Shown here one piece after another: positions 17,005-28,977 of a stretch of DNA of 64,000 nucleotides. A program made the translations under genes and the position numbers. Location: NCBI RefSeq assembly GCF_014202435.1, contig NZ_JACHGU010000003.1:434001-498000 (forward strand). The letters are read 5' to 3'. The notes below the pieces were generated by a model. The model did not search any database, was not told the origin of the DNA, and saw nothing but the letters and a program-made list of their open reading frames with translations. Positions within the stretch are counted from its first letter, which is position 1, and the number at the start of each line of letters is the position of its first letter. This DNA comes from Pseudoxanthomonas broegbernensis (lineage in GTDB: Bacteria > Pseudomonadota > Gammaproteobacteria > Xanthomonadales > Xanthomonadaceae).

Positions 17005-17313
17005 ATGACTTCCCCCACCCATCGCTATCGGATCACCGTGACCCCGGTCGAGAGCGGCGGCCTGCCCTGCTTCGGCCGCTGCGCCATCGAGTTCGAGCAG
17101 ACCAGCCGCCAGGACTGGATGCGGCTGGTCGAGGACACCCAGCGCCTGCCCGGCCTGTCCGGCGACGAGCGCACCGCGCTGGCGATCGCCGCGCGCCTGC
17201 TCGACGGCATCGCGCGACGGCACCCGGACCTGGCCGACGACCCGCTGCGCGAGCTGCGCGCGCCGCTGGCCGCGCTGCTGGAACGGATCGATCCGAACAG
17301 CCGGGCGGCCTGA
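17005..17313 (+). CDS. DUF3861-like small protein
   Basis: 102 residues, no signal peptide and no membrane segment. The N-terminal HRYRITVTPVESGGLPC and the following EFEQTSRQDWMRLVE...PGL resemble DUF3861 proteins, small alpha/beta proteins of unknown function common in gammaproteobacteria. The frame extends upstream to 16819, but the upstream part has no family resemblance. The internal ATG at 17005 was therefore chosen, although its ribosome binding site is weak. A TATCTT element lies about 35 bases upstream. The function is not known. Confidence 0.6.
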   Translation: MTSPTHRYRITVTPVESGGLPCFGRCAIEFEQTSRQDWMRLVEDTQRLPGLSGDERTALAIAARLLDGIARRHPDLADDPLRELRAPLAALLERIDPNSRAA

Positions 17314-17382
17314 CGCCCGGCGCCGGCCGCACCCGCGAAGGTGCATGTATTCTGCTGCGCTCCCGTTCCGGCGGAATCGTGC

Positions 17383-17886
17383 ATGCGCCATTGGCTGCCA
17401 ATGCTGCTCGTCCTGCCGCTGGCCCACTGTTCCTGCCAGCGCCAGCCAGAACCCGCGCCCGAACCCGCCGCCCTCCACGCGGAAACCGTGGACCCCGCCG
17501 CCGCTGCGGCTGCCGAAGCGGCCCGGGCGACGGCCGAAGCGGGCAGGCAGGCCGTCGCCACGGTGCACGCCTATCTCGGCGCGCTGCCCGGCACGGACCG
17601 CCCGCGCGCGGACGCCTACTGGTCCGGCGGCGGCCCCGGCGATCCCGCCGGCGATGCGGTGCTGCGCGGCCACATGCCCGGCCTGCGGGGCATGCGGATC
17701 GAGAACGACCGGCCGCAGGCGCTCGACCGCCAGTCGCCCCCGCGCGCCTACGAGGTCCCGGTGCGGCTGCGCCTGGACGACGACGCCGGCAGCCTGCGCC
17801 TGCGGGGCTACTACCGCCTGCGCGCGCGCATCGACGGCGGCGGCTGGGAAATCACCTCGGCCTCGCTGCAGCCCGCGTTCGACTGA
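17383..17886 (+). CDS. Small exported lipoprotein-like protein of unknown function
   Basis: 167 residues from this ATG, which begins a typical export signal: MRHWLPMLLVLPLAHCSC. The Cys in PLAHC may be lipidated, although His at -1 is not the preferred residue, so a lipoprotein is possible but not certain. Residues 22-60 are rich in Ala, Pro and Glu and probably form a linker. The remainder (AYLGALPGTDRPRADAYWSGG to the C-terminal GGGWEITSASLQP) looks like a compact alpha+beta NTF2-like or similar fold. No family is recognised with confidence. It is flanked by a DUF3861 gene and a convergent SET gene. Confidence 0.55.
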   Translation: MRHWLPMLLVLPLAHCSCQRQPEPAPEPAALHAETVDPAAAAAAEAARATAEAGRQAVATVHAYLGALPGTDRPRADAYWSGGGPGDPAGDAVLRGHMPGLRGMRIENDRPQALDRQSPPRAYEVPVRLRLDDDAGSLRLRGYYRLRARIDGGGWEITSASLQPAFD

Positions 17887-17914
17887 ATGCCGCGCCGGCC
17901 GGCGCCGCGTACGC

Positions 17915-18382
17915 TCAGCGCTTGGGCTGGAGCATCGTCCCGGTGCACTTGGGCGAGCCGCACAGGCAGGCCCAGACCTTCTTCAGCCGCGGGGTGTGGC
18001 GCTCGGCCAGGACGATGCCGTAGTTGTAGGTCAGTTCCTCGCCGGGGGCGACGTTGCGGATCGCCTCGATGAAGACCCGGTCCTTGTGCCGTTCCTGGCC
18101 CTCGTGCTCGACGATCACCGCCTCGCAGTTCGGGTCGCAACTGTGGTTGATCCAGCGCGCGTCGTTCCCGCGGTAGTTGGCGTCCACCACCCAGTCATCG
18201 TTGAGCGTGAACAGAAAGGTGTGCCCGCTTTCCACGTCGCCGGAGGTGTCCTCGTCGACCTCCTCGTGGGTGCGGCGGCGCCCCTTGTACTCGATGACGC
18301 GCTCGCCCTTGCGGATCGGCGCCACGGCGAAAACGCCGTTGCCATGGATGGGCGACTTGCGGGCGACGATCTTGCGGGGCAT
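17915..18382 (-). CDS. SET-domain protein (putative lysine methyltransferase)
   Basis: 155 residues, nearly all SET domain. Visible motifs are GNGVFA near residue 15, the core RWINHSCDPNCEA (AdoMet-binding NHSC), the EELTYNYG motif and a post-SET-like CLCGSPKCTGTM near the C-terminus, whose Cys residues could bind zinc together with a core Cys. Such proteins transfer methyl groups from S-adenosylmethionine to lysines. In bacteria the substrate is usually unknown; ribosomal or nucleoid proteins are candidates. The start has a GGAAAG ribosome binding site. The lysine-rich HU-like protein encoded about 1.1 kb away is a speculative target. Confidence 0.85.
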   Translation of the reverse strand: MPRKIVARKSPIHGNGVFAVAPIRKGERVIEYKGRRRTHEEVDEDTSGDVESGHTFLFTLNDDWVVDANYRGNDARWINHSCDPNCEAVIVEHEGQERHKDRVFIEAIRNVAPGEELTYNYGIVLAERHTPRLKKVWACLCGSPKCTGTMLQPKR

Positions 18383-18614
18383 GCGCTTTCCGACGAAGAG
18401 GGGAAACGGGGCAGATTCTCGCCGATACCGCCGCCCATCCCAAGCCCGGACCCTGGCCATGGCTCCGGCGCGACGGCTGCCGCGAGGCGGCCGCCCCTCG
18501 ACAGCGGCCCGGCTCACGCTCGAATCGAGTTGCGCCCGGCCCTGCGCCGGGCGCCGCCGTGACGCCCGCCATCTCCCGGCGCGACCGCAAGATAAACCGG
18601 CCATGCCTACCCGC

Positions 18615-18643
18615 TTGGCCCGGCGGAATCGAAAGAGTACAAT
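18615..18643 (+). promoter_or_regulatory. Promoter of the SUF operon
   Basis: TTGGCC (18615-18620), a 17-base spacer and TACAAT (18638-18643) lie about 28 bases before the Rrf2 regulator gene. Autoregulation by that protein is likely, but no clear operator can be assigned by eye. Confidence 0.6.
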
Positions 18644-18671
18644 TTCGGTACGCTTTAACCCGTGGCCCGCC

Positions 18672-19124
18672 ATGCTCCGCGTCACCAAGCTGACCGATTA
18701 CGCAACCGTGGTCCTGACCGTGCTCGCCGCGCGGCCGGGCCAGGTACTGAGCGCGGCCGAGCTGGCCGACCACTCCGGGCTGGAGCAGCCCACCGTCAGC
18801 AAGCTGCTCAAGCCGCTGGCCCAGGCCGGCCTGGTCGAGGGCCTGCGCGGGGTGCGCGGCGGCTACCGCCTGAGCCGCGACGCGTCCGAGATCAGCCTGA
18901 TCGAGGTCGTGGAGGCGATGGAAGGCCCGCTGGCCATGACCGAGTGCAGCCAGCACGACAGCCAGTGCGGCATCGCCGACCAGTGCGGCGTGCGCGCCAA
19001 CTGGCGCCTGATCAACGACGTGGTCGCCGATGCGCTGCGCAAGGTGACCCTGGCGCAGATGCTGCACCCTCCCGTATCCCCCCAGGTGCGACGGCGCGAG
19101 ATCGCCGTGCGCATCGCCAACTGA
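18672..19124 (+). CDS. Rrf2-family regulator of the SUF operon
   Basis: 150 residues. An N-terminal winged helix (TKLTDYATVVLTVLAARPGQ; LEQPTVSKLLKPLAQAGLVEGLRG) is followed by the Rrf2 wing RGGYRLSRD and three clustered cysteines in a CSQHDSQCGIADQCGV segment (about residues 93-108) that could bind a [2Fe-2S] cluster. It is the first gene of the suf operon, 17 bp before sufB. By analogy to IscR and to SUF-system Rrf2 regulators, it should sense Fe-S status and control this operon. Confidence 0.88.
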   Translation: MLRVTKLTDYATVVLTVLAARPGQVLSAAELADHSGLEQPTVSKLLKPLAQAGLVEGLRGVRGGYRLSRDASEISLIEVVEAMEGPLAMTECSQHDSQCGIADQCGVRANWRLINDVVADALRKVTLAQMLHPPVSPQVRRREIAVRIAN

Positions 19125-19141
19125 ACCCCTAGGCAGCCCGC

Positions 19142-20608
<1,467 letters not shown>

Positions 20609-20715
20609 CGCCTGCCCGGCCTTCCCCGGCCCGGGTCCGGCCACCGGCTTCGGCGTCAGTCCTCCGGCCGGCCCCGCCCTGCCGCCCCAATCCCCCCTCT
20701 TCGAATCCCAATCCC

Positions 20716-21479
<764 letters not shown>

Positions 21480-21480
<1 letters not shown>

Positions 21481-22841
21481 TGCCGCACCTGCACGCCCGC
21501 CCACCGTCGCCCACGCGCAGCCCCGAACCCGGCGACTCGCGCTTCCTCGAATCGTTCCGCACCAGCTTCGACGCGCTGGGCGCCCCCGACGCCCAGCAGT
21601 TGGGCGACACCCGCCGCCAGGCGCTGGACGCCCTGCTGGCCGACGGCCTGCCCGGCCCGCGCGAGGAGGCGTGGAAGTACACGCCGCTGCGCATGCTGGA
21701 GCGCCGCGCCTTCGCCGCCGCCGACCCGGCGCCGCCGGCGTTCGACCCCGCGCTGCTGGAAGGCATCCCCGCGCCGCGCCTGGTGTTCGTCAACGGCCGC
21801 CACGATGCCGCGCACAGCGACCTTTCCGGCCTGCCCGAAGGCGCGGTGCTGGAGCCGCTGTCGCATACCCTGGCCGGCGGCGAACCGCGCGACGTCGGTT
21901 TCCTGCAGCGCCGCTACGACCATCGCAGCGAGGTCTTCGCCCGCGCCAACGCCGCGCTGGCCGACGAGGGCGTGGTCCTGCGCCTGGAGGCCGGGGTGCG
22001 GCTGCCGGCACCGCTGCACCTGGTCTTCGTCGGCGTGCCGCAGGCCGGCGACCGCGCCTGGCACCTGCGCCACTTCCTCGACCTGCGCAACGACGCGGGC
22101 CTGGACATCGTCGAGCACCAGCTCGCCGCCGGCGAGCACGCCCACCTGGCCAACGAGGTGCTGCACCTGCACCTGGGCCAGCGCGCCGCGGTCCGCCATG
22201 CCCGGATCCAGGCCGACGCCGCGCGCGCCACCCGCTTCGCCCGCACCGACGCGGTGCTGGCGCGCGATGCCCGCTACCAGCGCATCGACCTGGAACTGGG
22301 CGCGGCGCTGAGCCGGCACGAGTTGAACGTGCGCCTGGAGGGCGACGGTGCCCGGCTGGTCGCCAACGGCGTGCTGTTCGGCGACGGCCGCCGCCACGTC
22401 GATACCCGCCTGGGCATCGAGCACATCGCCCGCGACACCGCCTGCGAACTGCTCTGGCGCGGCATTGCGGATGGCCGCAGCCGGGTGGTGTTCCACGGCG
22501 GCATCGGCATCCGCGCGGGCGCCGACGGTACCGATGCGGCACTGTCGAACAAGAACCTGCTGCTGTCGGCCGATGCGGAGATCGATACCCAGCCGGTGCT
22601 GGTGATCGACGCCGACGAGGTCAAGGCCGCGCACGGCGCCACCGTCGGCCAGCTCGACGCCAACGCCCTGTTCTACATGCGCTCGCGCGGCATCCCCGAG
22701 GCCCAGGCGCAGCGCCTGATGACCCTGGCCTTCTGCCGCGAACCGTTGCTGGTACTGGAGGACGACGGTCTGCGCAAGCTGCTGCTGGCGCGCCTGGACG
22801 CGGCCCTGGCCGCGGCGCTGGGAACCGGGGAGCCGGCGTGA
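21480..22841 (+). CDS. sufD: Fe-S cluster assembly protein SufD
   Basis: 453 residues. It is a SufB paralogue with the conserved N-terminal helix region (GPREEAWKYTPLRMLE), a beta-helix core and the C-terminal motif LDANALFYMRSRGIPEAQAQRLMTLAF characteristic of SufD. It partners SufB and SufC. Its start overlaps the sufC stop by one base and its stop overlaps the probable GTG start of sufS, so the three are translationally coupled. Confidence 0.95.
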
Positions 22842-24112
22842 ACGACATGCCGCAGACCGCCGTGCACGACGCCGCCCTGCCCGTGCACGACGGCGGCGAG
22901 GTCGACTGGGCGCGGGTGCGCGCCGATTTCCCGCTGCTGATGCGCGAGGTCCACGGCAAGCCGCTGGTCTACTTCGACAATGCCAACACCGGGCAGAAGC
23001 CGTTGCCGGTGATCGCCTCGCAGGACGCGTTCTACCGCCGCCAGAACGCCAACGTCAGCCGCGCCGTGCACGCGCTGGGCACCGAGGCCACCGAGGCCTA
23101 CGAGGGCGCGCGCAACAAGCTGGCCCGCTTCCTCAACGTGCGCGCCGACGAGCTAGTGCTGTGCAGCGGCACCACCTTCGCCATCAACCTGGTGGCCTAT
23201 TCCTGGGCGCTGCCGCGGCTGAAGCCCGGCGACGTCGTCCTGGTCTCGCGGATGGAGCACCACGCCAACATCGTTCCCTGGCAACTGGTGGCCCAGCGCA
23301 CCGGCGCGACCGTGCGCGTGGCCGAGATCCTGCCCGACGGCCGCCTCGACCTGGAGGCCCTGTACCGGGCGATGACCCCGCAGGTGAAGCTGCTGGCGGT
23401 GACGCATGTCTCCAACGTGCTGGGCACGATCAACCCGGTGCGCGAGATCTGCCGCCAGGCGCGCCGCCACGGCATCGTCACCGTGGTCGACGGCTCCCAG
23501 GCCGTCCCGCACCTGAAGCTGGACGTGGCCGCCATCGGCTGCGATTTCTACGCCGTCACCGGCCACAAGATGTGCGCGCCCACCGGCACCGGCGCACTGT
23601 GGGCGCGGCGCGAGCACCTGGAAGCGATGCCGCCGTTCATCGGCGGCGGCGAGATGATCAAGGAGGTCAGCTTCGAGGGCACCGTGTTCAACGACCCGCC
23701 GCACAAGTTCGAGGCCGGCACGCCCAACATCGCCGGCTTCGTCGGCCTGGGCGCGGCGGTGGACTACCTGGAGTCGGTCGGCATGGACAACATCGCCGCG
23801 CGCGAGGCGGAGTTGCTGGCGCATGCGACCCGGGCGCTGCAGGCCATCCCCGGCCTGCGCATCTTCGGCACGGCGCCGGACAAGGCCGGAGTGATCTCGT
23901 TCCTGGTCGACGGCGCCCATGCCCACGACCTGGCCACCCTGCTCGACCTGGAAGGCGTGGCCGTGCGCTCGGGCCAGCATTGCGCGCATCCGCTGCTGCA
24001 GTTCTTCGGGGTGGCCGCCACCGTGCGCGCCTCGCTGGCCTTCTACAACACCCACGAGGAGATCGAGCGCTTCGCCGCCGCGCTGCGCAAGGTCCGCCAG
24101 TTGCTCTGCTAG
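22838..24112 (+). CDS. sufS: Cysteine desulfurase SufS
   Basis: 424 residues from a GTG start that overlaps the sufD stop (GTGA) and has GGGGAG five bases upstream. An ATG at 22847 is the alternative. It is a class V aminotransferase fold with MEHHANIVPWQ, the PLP lysine Lys244 in TGHKM and the persulfide cysteine Cys382 in RSGQHCAHP (GTG numbering). It takes sulfur from cysteine and delivers it to the SufBCD scaffold. No sufE or sufU partner is encoded next to it in this window. Confidence 0.95.
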   Translation: MNDMPQTAVHDAALPVHDGGEVDWARVRADFPLLMREVHGKPLVYFDNANTGQKPLPVIASQDAFYRRQNANVSRAVHALGTEATEAYEGARNKLARFLNVRADELVLCSGTTFAINLVAYSWALPRLKPGDVVLVSRMEHHANIVPWQLVAQRTGATVRVAEILPDGRLDLEALYRAMTPQVKLLAVTHVSNVLGTINPVREICRQARRHGIVTVVDGSQAVPHLKLDVAAIGCDFYAVTGHKMCAPTGTGALWARREHLEAMPPFIGGGEMIKEVSFEGTVFNDPPHKFEAGTPNIAGFVGLGAAVDYLESVGMDNIAAREAELLAHATRALQAIPGLRIFGTAPDKAGVISFLVDGAHAHDLATLLDLEGVAVRSGQHCAHPLLQFFGVAATVRASLAFYNTHEEIERFAAALRKVRQLLC

Positions 24113-24124
24113 GCTTCCCGGCCG

Positions 24125-24676
24125 ATGCCCAGCTTCCGCTTCCGCCACGCCGTCGAGGCCGACATTCCGCTGCTGGTCGGCCTGGTCACCTGCGCCTACC
24201 GCGGCGATGCCAGCCGCCGGGGCTGGACCACCGAGGCCGACATGCTCGACGGCCAGCGCATCGACCCGGAGGCGCTGGCCGCCGACATCGCCCGCCCGCG
24301 CAGTATGGTCGTGCTGGCCGAGCGCGACGCCCCATTCCCAGGCCAGGGCCTGCTGGCCTGCGCGCACGTGGCCGAAGAGGACGGCGCCGGCTATTTCGGC
24401 ATGTTCGCGGTGTCGCCGGGCCTGCAGGGCGCCGGGGTGGGCAAGGCGGTACTGGCCGAGGCCGAGCGCATCGTGCGCGAGGAATGGCGGCTGCCGGCCA
24501 TGCGCATGAACGTGATCGACATCCGCGACAGCCTGATCGCCTTCTACCAGCGCCGCGGCTACGTCCGCACCGGCATCCACAAGCCGTTTCCCTATGGCGA
24601 CGAACGCTTCGGCATCCCGCTGCGCGACGACCTGCGCTTCGAGGTGCTGGAAAAGCGCCTGGAGCCGGCCGCATGA
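24125..24676 (+). CDS. GNAT-family N-acetyltransferase in the SUF operon
   Basis: 183 residues. The GNAT fold is visible: FRHAVEADIPLLVGLV at the N-terminus, motif A FAVSPGLQGAGVGKAVLAEAE with the Q-x-x-G-x-G-like acetyl-CoA loop, and MNVIDIRDSLIAFYQRRGYVRTG at motif B. The substrate is unknown. It lies 12 bp after sufS and overlaps the next gene by ATGA, so it belongs to the same transcript. A direct role in Fe-S assembly is not established. Confidence 0.85.
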   Translation: MPSFRFRHAVEADIPLLVGLVTCAYRGDASRRGWTTEADMLDGQRIDPEALAADIARPRSMVVLAERDAPFPGQGLLACAHVAEEDGAGYFGMFAVSPGLQGAGVGKAVLAEAERIVREEWRLPAMRMNVIDIRDSLIAFYQRRGYVRTGIHKPFPYGDERFGIPLRDDLRFEVLEKRLEPAA

Positions 24677-25005
24677 GCCCGGCCTGGACCTTCGTCTGCC
24701 CCGCCGGCGAGTTGCTGCCCGGCGAGATGAAGCCTGTATTCGACGAGGCGACCGGGGTGCCGATCCTGGTGATCAACCTGGACGGCGAACTCTACGCCCT
24801 GGAAGACCGGTGCAGCCACGAGGACTTCGAGCTGTCCGCCGGTGCCGTCGACCCGGCCGAGGGCAGCATCGAGTGCGTGCTGCACGGCGCCCGCTTCGAC
24901 GTGCGCGATGGCCGTGCCCTGTGCGCTCCGGCCTACTCGCCAGTGCCCAAGTTCCCAGTGAAGGTCGAGGACGGCGGGGTGTGGACCCGGGACGACCGGG
25001 ACTGA
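24673..25005 (+). CDS. Rieske-type [2Fe-2S] ferredoxin of the SUF operon
   Basis: 110 residues, soluble. The two Rieske cluster motifs are complete: C-S-H (DRCSHEDF) and C-x2-H (CVLHGARFD), giving two Cys and two His ligands. It belongs to the non-heme-iron-oxygenase ferredoxin-subunit family, often placed at the end of suf operons, where it may act as electron carrier or cluster acceptor. It overlaps the GNAT gene by ATGA and ends the operon. A hairpin without a T-run follows (25010-25024). Confidence 0.9.
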   Translation: MSPAWTFVCPAGELLPGEMKPVFDEATGVPILVINLDGELYALEDRCSHEDFELSAGAVDPAEGSIECVLHGARFDVRDGRALCAPAYSPVPKFPVKVEDGGVWTRDDRD

Positions 25006-25097
25006 CGAAGGCCTCTTCGAGGCCGGCGAACCTGGAAGCCTGGACCCGGAGGCCCGGCGAAACTTGCTTCACGTCTTGTTGCAAACGGGAATCTGTC

Positions 25098-25117
25098 TCA
25101 TTATCATAACCAATTAT
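25098..25117 (+). promoter_or_regulatory. Fur-like box before the first siderophore-receptor module
   Basis: An AT-rich island with three imperfect NATWAT-like hexamers (CATTAT CATAAC CAATTA) stands out in GC-rich DNA. It lies directly upstream of a small one-helix protein gene and a siderophore receptor. Repression by Fe-loaded Fur is the likely control. Confidence 0.6.
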
Positions 25118-25154
25118 TGACTTCCCGGCCGTTGTCCCGGCAACCGACGCCCCC

Positions 25155-25562
25155 TTGCCTCCCGATCCGTCACCCTCCCGCCCCCGCCCCCGCCCCCGCC
25201 TCCGGCGCCTGACCTGCCTGGTCTGGCTGGCCGGCATGCTGCTGGCGGTGGCCGTGTCCGGGATGCCCGCATCGCCGCTGGCGACCGCGCCGGCCGACGT
25301 CGAAGTCTCGTCCCCGGCGGCCGATCTGCCCGCCGCGGCCGTCGCCTCCGGTCCCGAGGCGGCCCTGTCCGCGCCGCCGCCGTTGCCGGCCGATGCCGAT
25401 TTCCCGCTCGGCGCGCAGGAAGCGGAGGAATCCGCCACGGCCGCCGCGCGGGTCCTGCCCCGCCTGTCCGCCGACGGCCTCGTCGTCGCGGCGGCCGCAC
25501 CGCAAATCGCCGGGCGCCGCTCGCATCCACGCTATCGCAGCCAGGCGCCTCCGCTCGCCTGA
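25155..25562 (+). CDS. Small membrane-anchored or exported protein before a siderophore receptor
   Basis: 135 residues if the TTG at 25155 is the start. No Shine-Dalgarno sequence is visible and an ATG at 25236 is an alternative, so the start is uncertain. A Pro/Arg-rich N-terminus precedes one hydrophobic helix (about residues 20-38). The remainder is Ala/Pro-rich, probably extracytoplasmic and disordered, and ends RYRSQAPPLA. No family is recognised. It lies between a Fur-like box and a TonB-dependent receptor, as does the protein at 28978-29364, whose C-terminus is PGQAPPQA. Confidence 0.45.
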   Translation: MPPDPSPSRPRPRPRLRRLTCLVWLAGMLLAVAVSGMPASPLATAPADVEVSSPAADLPAAAVASGPEAALSAPPPLPADADFPLGAQEAEESATAAARVLPRLSADGLVVAAAAPQIAGRRSHPRYRSQAPPLA

Positions 25563-25732
25563 GCCAGCCGCCCCCGGTGCGCGAGCGCGCCCCGGCAGCC
25601 CATCCCCGTTCTCCGAACACCACGGCCATCCCCGTGTCGCCGCGCATCGCCGCGGCGCGCTTCGCCGATGGCGCGCCGCCACCCGGCCGCCGCCCTCCCG
25701 CTTCCTTCCACCCTCCCTGCAACGGAAACACC

Positions 25733-28072
25733 ATGAGCCACATCAGGAACCGCAAGCACGCCCCCGCCGCACAATGCAGCCTGGCCACCGCCACCCTGCT
25801 CACCGGCCTGGCCCTGGCCGCGCCGGTCGCGGCCGCCGACACCGCCGACCTCGCCGACCGCTCCGGCAACGCCACCACCCTGGACGGCCTGGAGGTCAAG
25901 GGCGTGCACGGCTACAAGGCCGAGCGCGTGGTGTCGCCCAAGTTCACCCAGACGCTGCAGGACACGCCGCAGACCATCCAGGTCATCACCGCCGACCTGT
26001 TCAACCAGCAGGGCGCCACCACCCTGACCGAGGCGCTGCGCAACAGCCCCGGCGTGGGCACGTTCTACGCCGGCGAGAACGGCAACACCTCCACCGGCGA
26101 CACCGTCTACATGCGCGGCTTCGACAGCTCCAGCAGCATCTACGCCGACGGCGTGCGCGACCTGGGCTCGATCTCGCGCGACGTGTTCAACACCGAGCAG
26201 GTGGAAGTCACCAAGGGCCCGGCTGGCACCGACAACGGCCGCTCCTCGCCCACCGGCTCGATCAACATGGTCAGCAAGCAGGCCAACCTGCACGATGCGG
26301 TGTCGGCCACGCTCAGCGCCGGCAACGACGGCCAGAAGCGCGCCACCGCCGACTGGAACCGGTCCTTCGCCGGCCTGCCCGGCGCCGCCCTGCGCTTGAA
26401 CGCCATGTGGCAGGACAGCGACGTCGCCGGCCGCGACCGCGTCGACAACCAGCGCCATGGCCTGGCTTCGTCGCTGGCCTTCGGCCTGGATTCGTCCACC
26501 CGCTACTACCTCAACCTGCTGTACGTGGAGCAGGACAACATTCCCGACGGCTTCGTCCCGACCCTCGGCCTGCCGGGCTGGGAGCCGCAGCCGGGCCTGG
26601 AAGGGCTGGCCGGGCACCCGGTCGACCCGGAGAACTTCTACGGCACCCGCGACGACCATGACGACGTGACCGCGCAGATGGCCACGTTCCGCTTCGAGCA
26701 CGACTTCTCCGACAGCCTGAAGCTGAGCAACACCCTGCGCTGGGGCCAGACCGAGCAGGACTACCTGCTGACCGCGTTCATGTCCACCGGCGGCACCGTC
26801 GCCGACCCGCGGGCCGGCAACATCAAGTGGACCGACCCGGCGGACCTGTCCGGCTACACCCTGGCCCGCAGCAACTCCACCTTCAAGGACCAGCGCAACC
26901 GGATCCTGACCGACCAGCTCAACCTGCGCGCCGACTTCGCCACCGGCGCGGTGCAGCACAACCTCAGCACCGGCCTGGAACTGACCCGCGAGGAGCAGGA
27001 CAGCCACGGCATCGCCAGCACCGGCTCGCGCCCAGCGGCCAACCTGTACGACCCGGACTGGAACGACCGCGGCGACCTGGCCTGGGCGCGCAGCGGCGCC
27101 GGCAGCTACGGCCGTACCGATACCGCCGCGCTATACCTGTTCGACACGCTGAAGTTCGGCGAGCGTTTCCTGCTGACCGCCGGCCTGCGCGCGGACCGCT
27201 ACGAGACCCAATACCGCAACAGCGCCGTGTGCGGCGGTACCGGCCGCGGCGCGGTGTCCTGCGGCAGCCTGCCCACTGGCAGCATCGTCCAGACCGTCGA
27301 TACCGAGGACGACGACACCCTGCTGACCTGGAAGCTGGGCGCGGTGTACAAGCCCGCCGAGGCGGTCAGCCTGTACGCCGGCTACGCGCTGTCGCAACTG
27401 CCCCCCGGCGGCGCCAACTTCCAGCTCAGCGACGCGGCCGGCAGCGCCAGCAGCATCAACGCCGACCCGCAGAAGACCAAGACCTTCGAGGTCGGCAGCA
27501 AGTGGAGCCTGCTGGACGACGCGCTGGCGCTGAACCTGGCGCTGTTCCGCACCGAGGTGACCAACGAGATCAACAGCCTGGTCACCGACGACGCCGGCCT
27601 GCCCACCCAGACCGGCGAGAAGCAGGTGAAGGGCGTGGAGATCTCGGCGGTGGGCAACCTCACCGAGAACTGGTCGATCTCGGCCGGCTACACCCACCAG
27701 AACACCCGGGTCGAGGAAGGCGCCCCGGTAGCCCGGAACGGCAGCTACAACCTCACCTACACCCCCGAGGACGCCTTCACCGGCTGGACCACCTACCGCC
27801 TGCCGTTCGGCCTGACCCTGGGCGGCGGCGTGCGCTACTCCGGCGAGATGCTGCGCGGCACCGATGGCGCGGCCGGCACCCCGGCGTTCGTCAAGTCGTA
27901 CACCGTCTGGGACGCGGTGGCCTCCTACGCCGTCAACGACCACCTGCTGCTGCGCCTGAACGGCTACAACCTGTTCGACAAGCAATACGTGGCGTCCATC
28001 AACAAGAGCGGCTACCGCTACACTCCGGGCACCCCGCGCACCTTCCTGCTCAGCGCCGAGCTGCGCTTCTGA
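25733..28072 (+). CDS. fiu: TonB-dependent catecholate siderophore receptor (Fiu-like)
   Basis: 779 residues. A signal peptide (cleavage near APVAAADTA) precedes a plug with [42 protein letters not shown] and [27 protein letters not shown], all typical of the Fiu/FhuE-type siderophore receptor group. The 22-strand barrel ends LLSAELRF. It imports ferric catecholates or related siderophore fragments across the outer membrane. piuC follows 52 bp downstream, the conserved Fiu-PiuC pairing. A Fur-like box lies upstream of the preceding small gene. Confidence 0.87.
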   Translation: MSHIRNRKHAPAAQCSLATATLLTGLALAAPVAAADTADLADRSGNATTLDGLEVKGVHGYKAERVVSPKFTQTLQDTPQTIQVITADLFNQQGATTLTEALRNSPGVGTFYAGENGNTSTGDTVYMRGFDSSSSIYADGVRDLGSISRDVFNTEQVEVTKGPAGTDNGRSSPTGSINMVSKQANLHDAVSATLSAGNDGQKRATADWNRSFAGLPGAALRLNAMWQDSDVAGRDRVDNQRHGLASSLAFGLDSSTRYYLNLLYVEQDNIPDGFVPTLGLPGWEPQPGLEGLAGHPVDPENFYGTRDDHDDVTAQMATFRFEHDFSDSLKLSNTLRWGQTEQDYLLTAFMSTGGTVADPRAGNIKWTDPADLSGYTLARSNSTFKDQRNRILTDQLNLRADFATGAVQHNLSTGLELTREEQDSHGIASTGSRPAANLYDPDWNDRGDLAWARSGAGSYGRTDTAALYLFDTLKFGERFLLTAGLRADRYETQYRNSAVCGGTGRGAVSCGSLPTGSIVQTVDTEDDDTLLTWKLGAVYKPAEAVSLYAGYALSQLPPGGANFQLSDAAGSASSINADPQKTKTFEVGSKWSLLDDALALNLALFRTEVTNEINSLVTDDAGLPTQTGEKQVKGVEISAVGNLTENWSISAGYTHQNTRVEEGAPVARNGSYNLTYTPEDAFTGWTTYRLPFGLTLGGGVRYSGEMLRGTDGAAGTPAFVKSYTVWDAVASYAVNDHLLLRLNGYNLFDKQYVASINKSGYRYTPGTPRTFLLSAELRF

Positions 28073-28124
28073 CCGCCGGCCGGCCGGGGCGCCCGCGCCC
28101 CGGCCGCGGCATCGAGGAATACCC

Positions 28125-28811
28125 ATGCTGCTGCACATTCCCCAGGTCCTCTCCGGCGACGAACTGGCCCGGATGCGACAGGCGCTGGAAACGGCGGACT
28201 GGACCGACGGCCGCGAAACGGTCGGCGTGCAGGGCGCACAGGTCAAGCGCAACCAGCAGTTGCCGGACGCCTCGCCGTTGAAGGCCGAGCTGGGACAGGC
28301 GGTATTGGCGGCCCTGGAACGCAACCCGCTGTTCTTCGCCGCGGCCCTGCCGCTGCGCACCCTGCCGCCGCGCTTCAACCGCTATGCGGGCGGCGGCGAA
28401 TACGGCTTCCACGTCGATGGCGCGGTGATGATCACCGGCGCCGGCGCGCAGCGGACCCAGGTCCGGTCGGACCTGTCCTGCACCCTGTTCCTGTGCGAAC
28501 CCGACGAATACGACGGCGGCGACCTGGTCGTCAGCGACACCTACGGTGAGCACGAGGTGAAGCTGCCGGCCGGCGACCTGATCCTGTATCCGTCCAGCAG
28601 CCTGCACCGGGTCACGCCGGTCACCCGCGGCACACGGCTGGCCTCGTTCTTCTGGGTGCAGAGCATGGTCCGCGACGATGCCCAGCGCCGGCTGCTGTTC
28701 GAGATGGACACCGCCATCGAGACCCTGCGCCGCGGCGGCAACGACGCCGGCGCGGTACTGCAGTTGACGGGGGTCTACCACAACCTGCTCAGGCGCTGGG
28801 CCGAGATGTAG
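28125..28811 (+). CDS. piuC: PKHD-type Fe(II)/2-oxoglutarate dioxygenase PiuC
   Basis: 228 residues, full length for the PiuC/YbiX family. The iron-binding facial triad is visible as His96 and Asp98 in YGFHVDG and His161 in SSSLHRVTP, with the 2-oxoglutarate-binding Arg in [11 protein letters not shown]. The family is a prolyl-4-hydroxylase-like dioxygenase. Its substrate is not known, but the gene is regularly linked to catecholate siderophore receptors and to uptake of siderophore-like antibiotics. It is cotranscribed with the receptor gene upstream. Confidence 0.9.
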   Translation: MLLHIPQVLSGDELARMRQALETADWTDGRETVGVQGAQVKRNQQLPDASPLKAELGQAVLAALERNPLFFAAALPLRTLPPRFNRYAGGGEYGFHVDGAVMITGAGAQRTQVRSDLSCTLFLCEPDEYDGGDLVVSDTYGEHEVKLPAGDLILYPSSSLHRVTPVTRGTRLASFFWVQSMVRDDAQRRLLFEMDTAIETLRRGGNDAGAVLQLTGVYHNLLRRWAEM

Positions 28812-28846
28812 CCTCCACCGAAGAGAGAACGGGATTCATCATCGAT

Positions 28847-28874
28847 TGCATTTGATAACCATTCCCGTTTAATA
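28847..28874 (+). promoter_or_regulatory. Fur-like box and -10 region before the second receptor module
   Basis: TGCATT TGATAA CCATTC forms a degenerate Fur-type hexamer array. It is followed by TTTAATATC, a probable -10 region, upstream of the small protein gene at 28978 and the receptor at 29545. Confidence 0.55.
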
Positions 28875-28977
28875 TCCGTCCCGCTAGGCGTGCCCCTGCC
28901 GGTACGCCCTTCCGGGAACGCAGTTGATCCAGCTCCACGCCCCTGCCGATCGCCATGTGGCCCCGCAGTCGCCGCGC

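Noticed and set aside
20609-20715. Small RNA or extra gene between sufB and sufC
   Set aside because: The 107 bp are GC-rich with weak internal hairpins only; no start with a ribosome binding site and no conserved structure could be seen.
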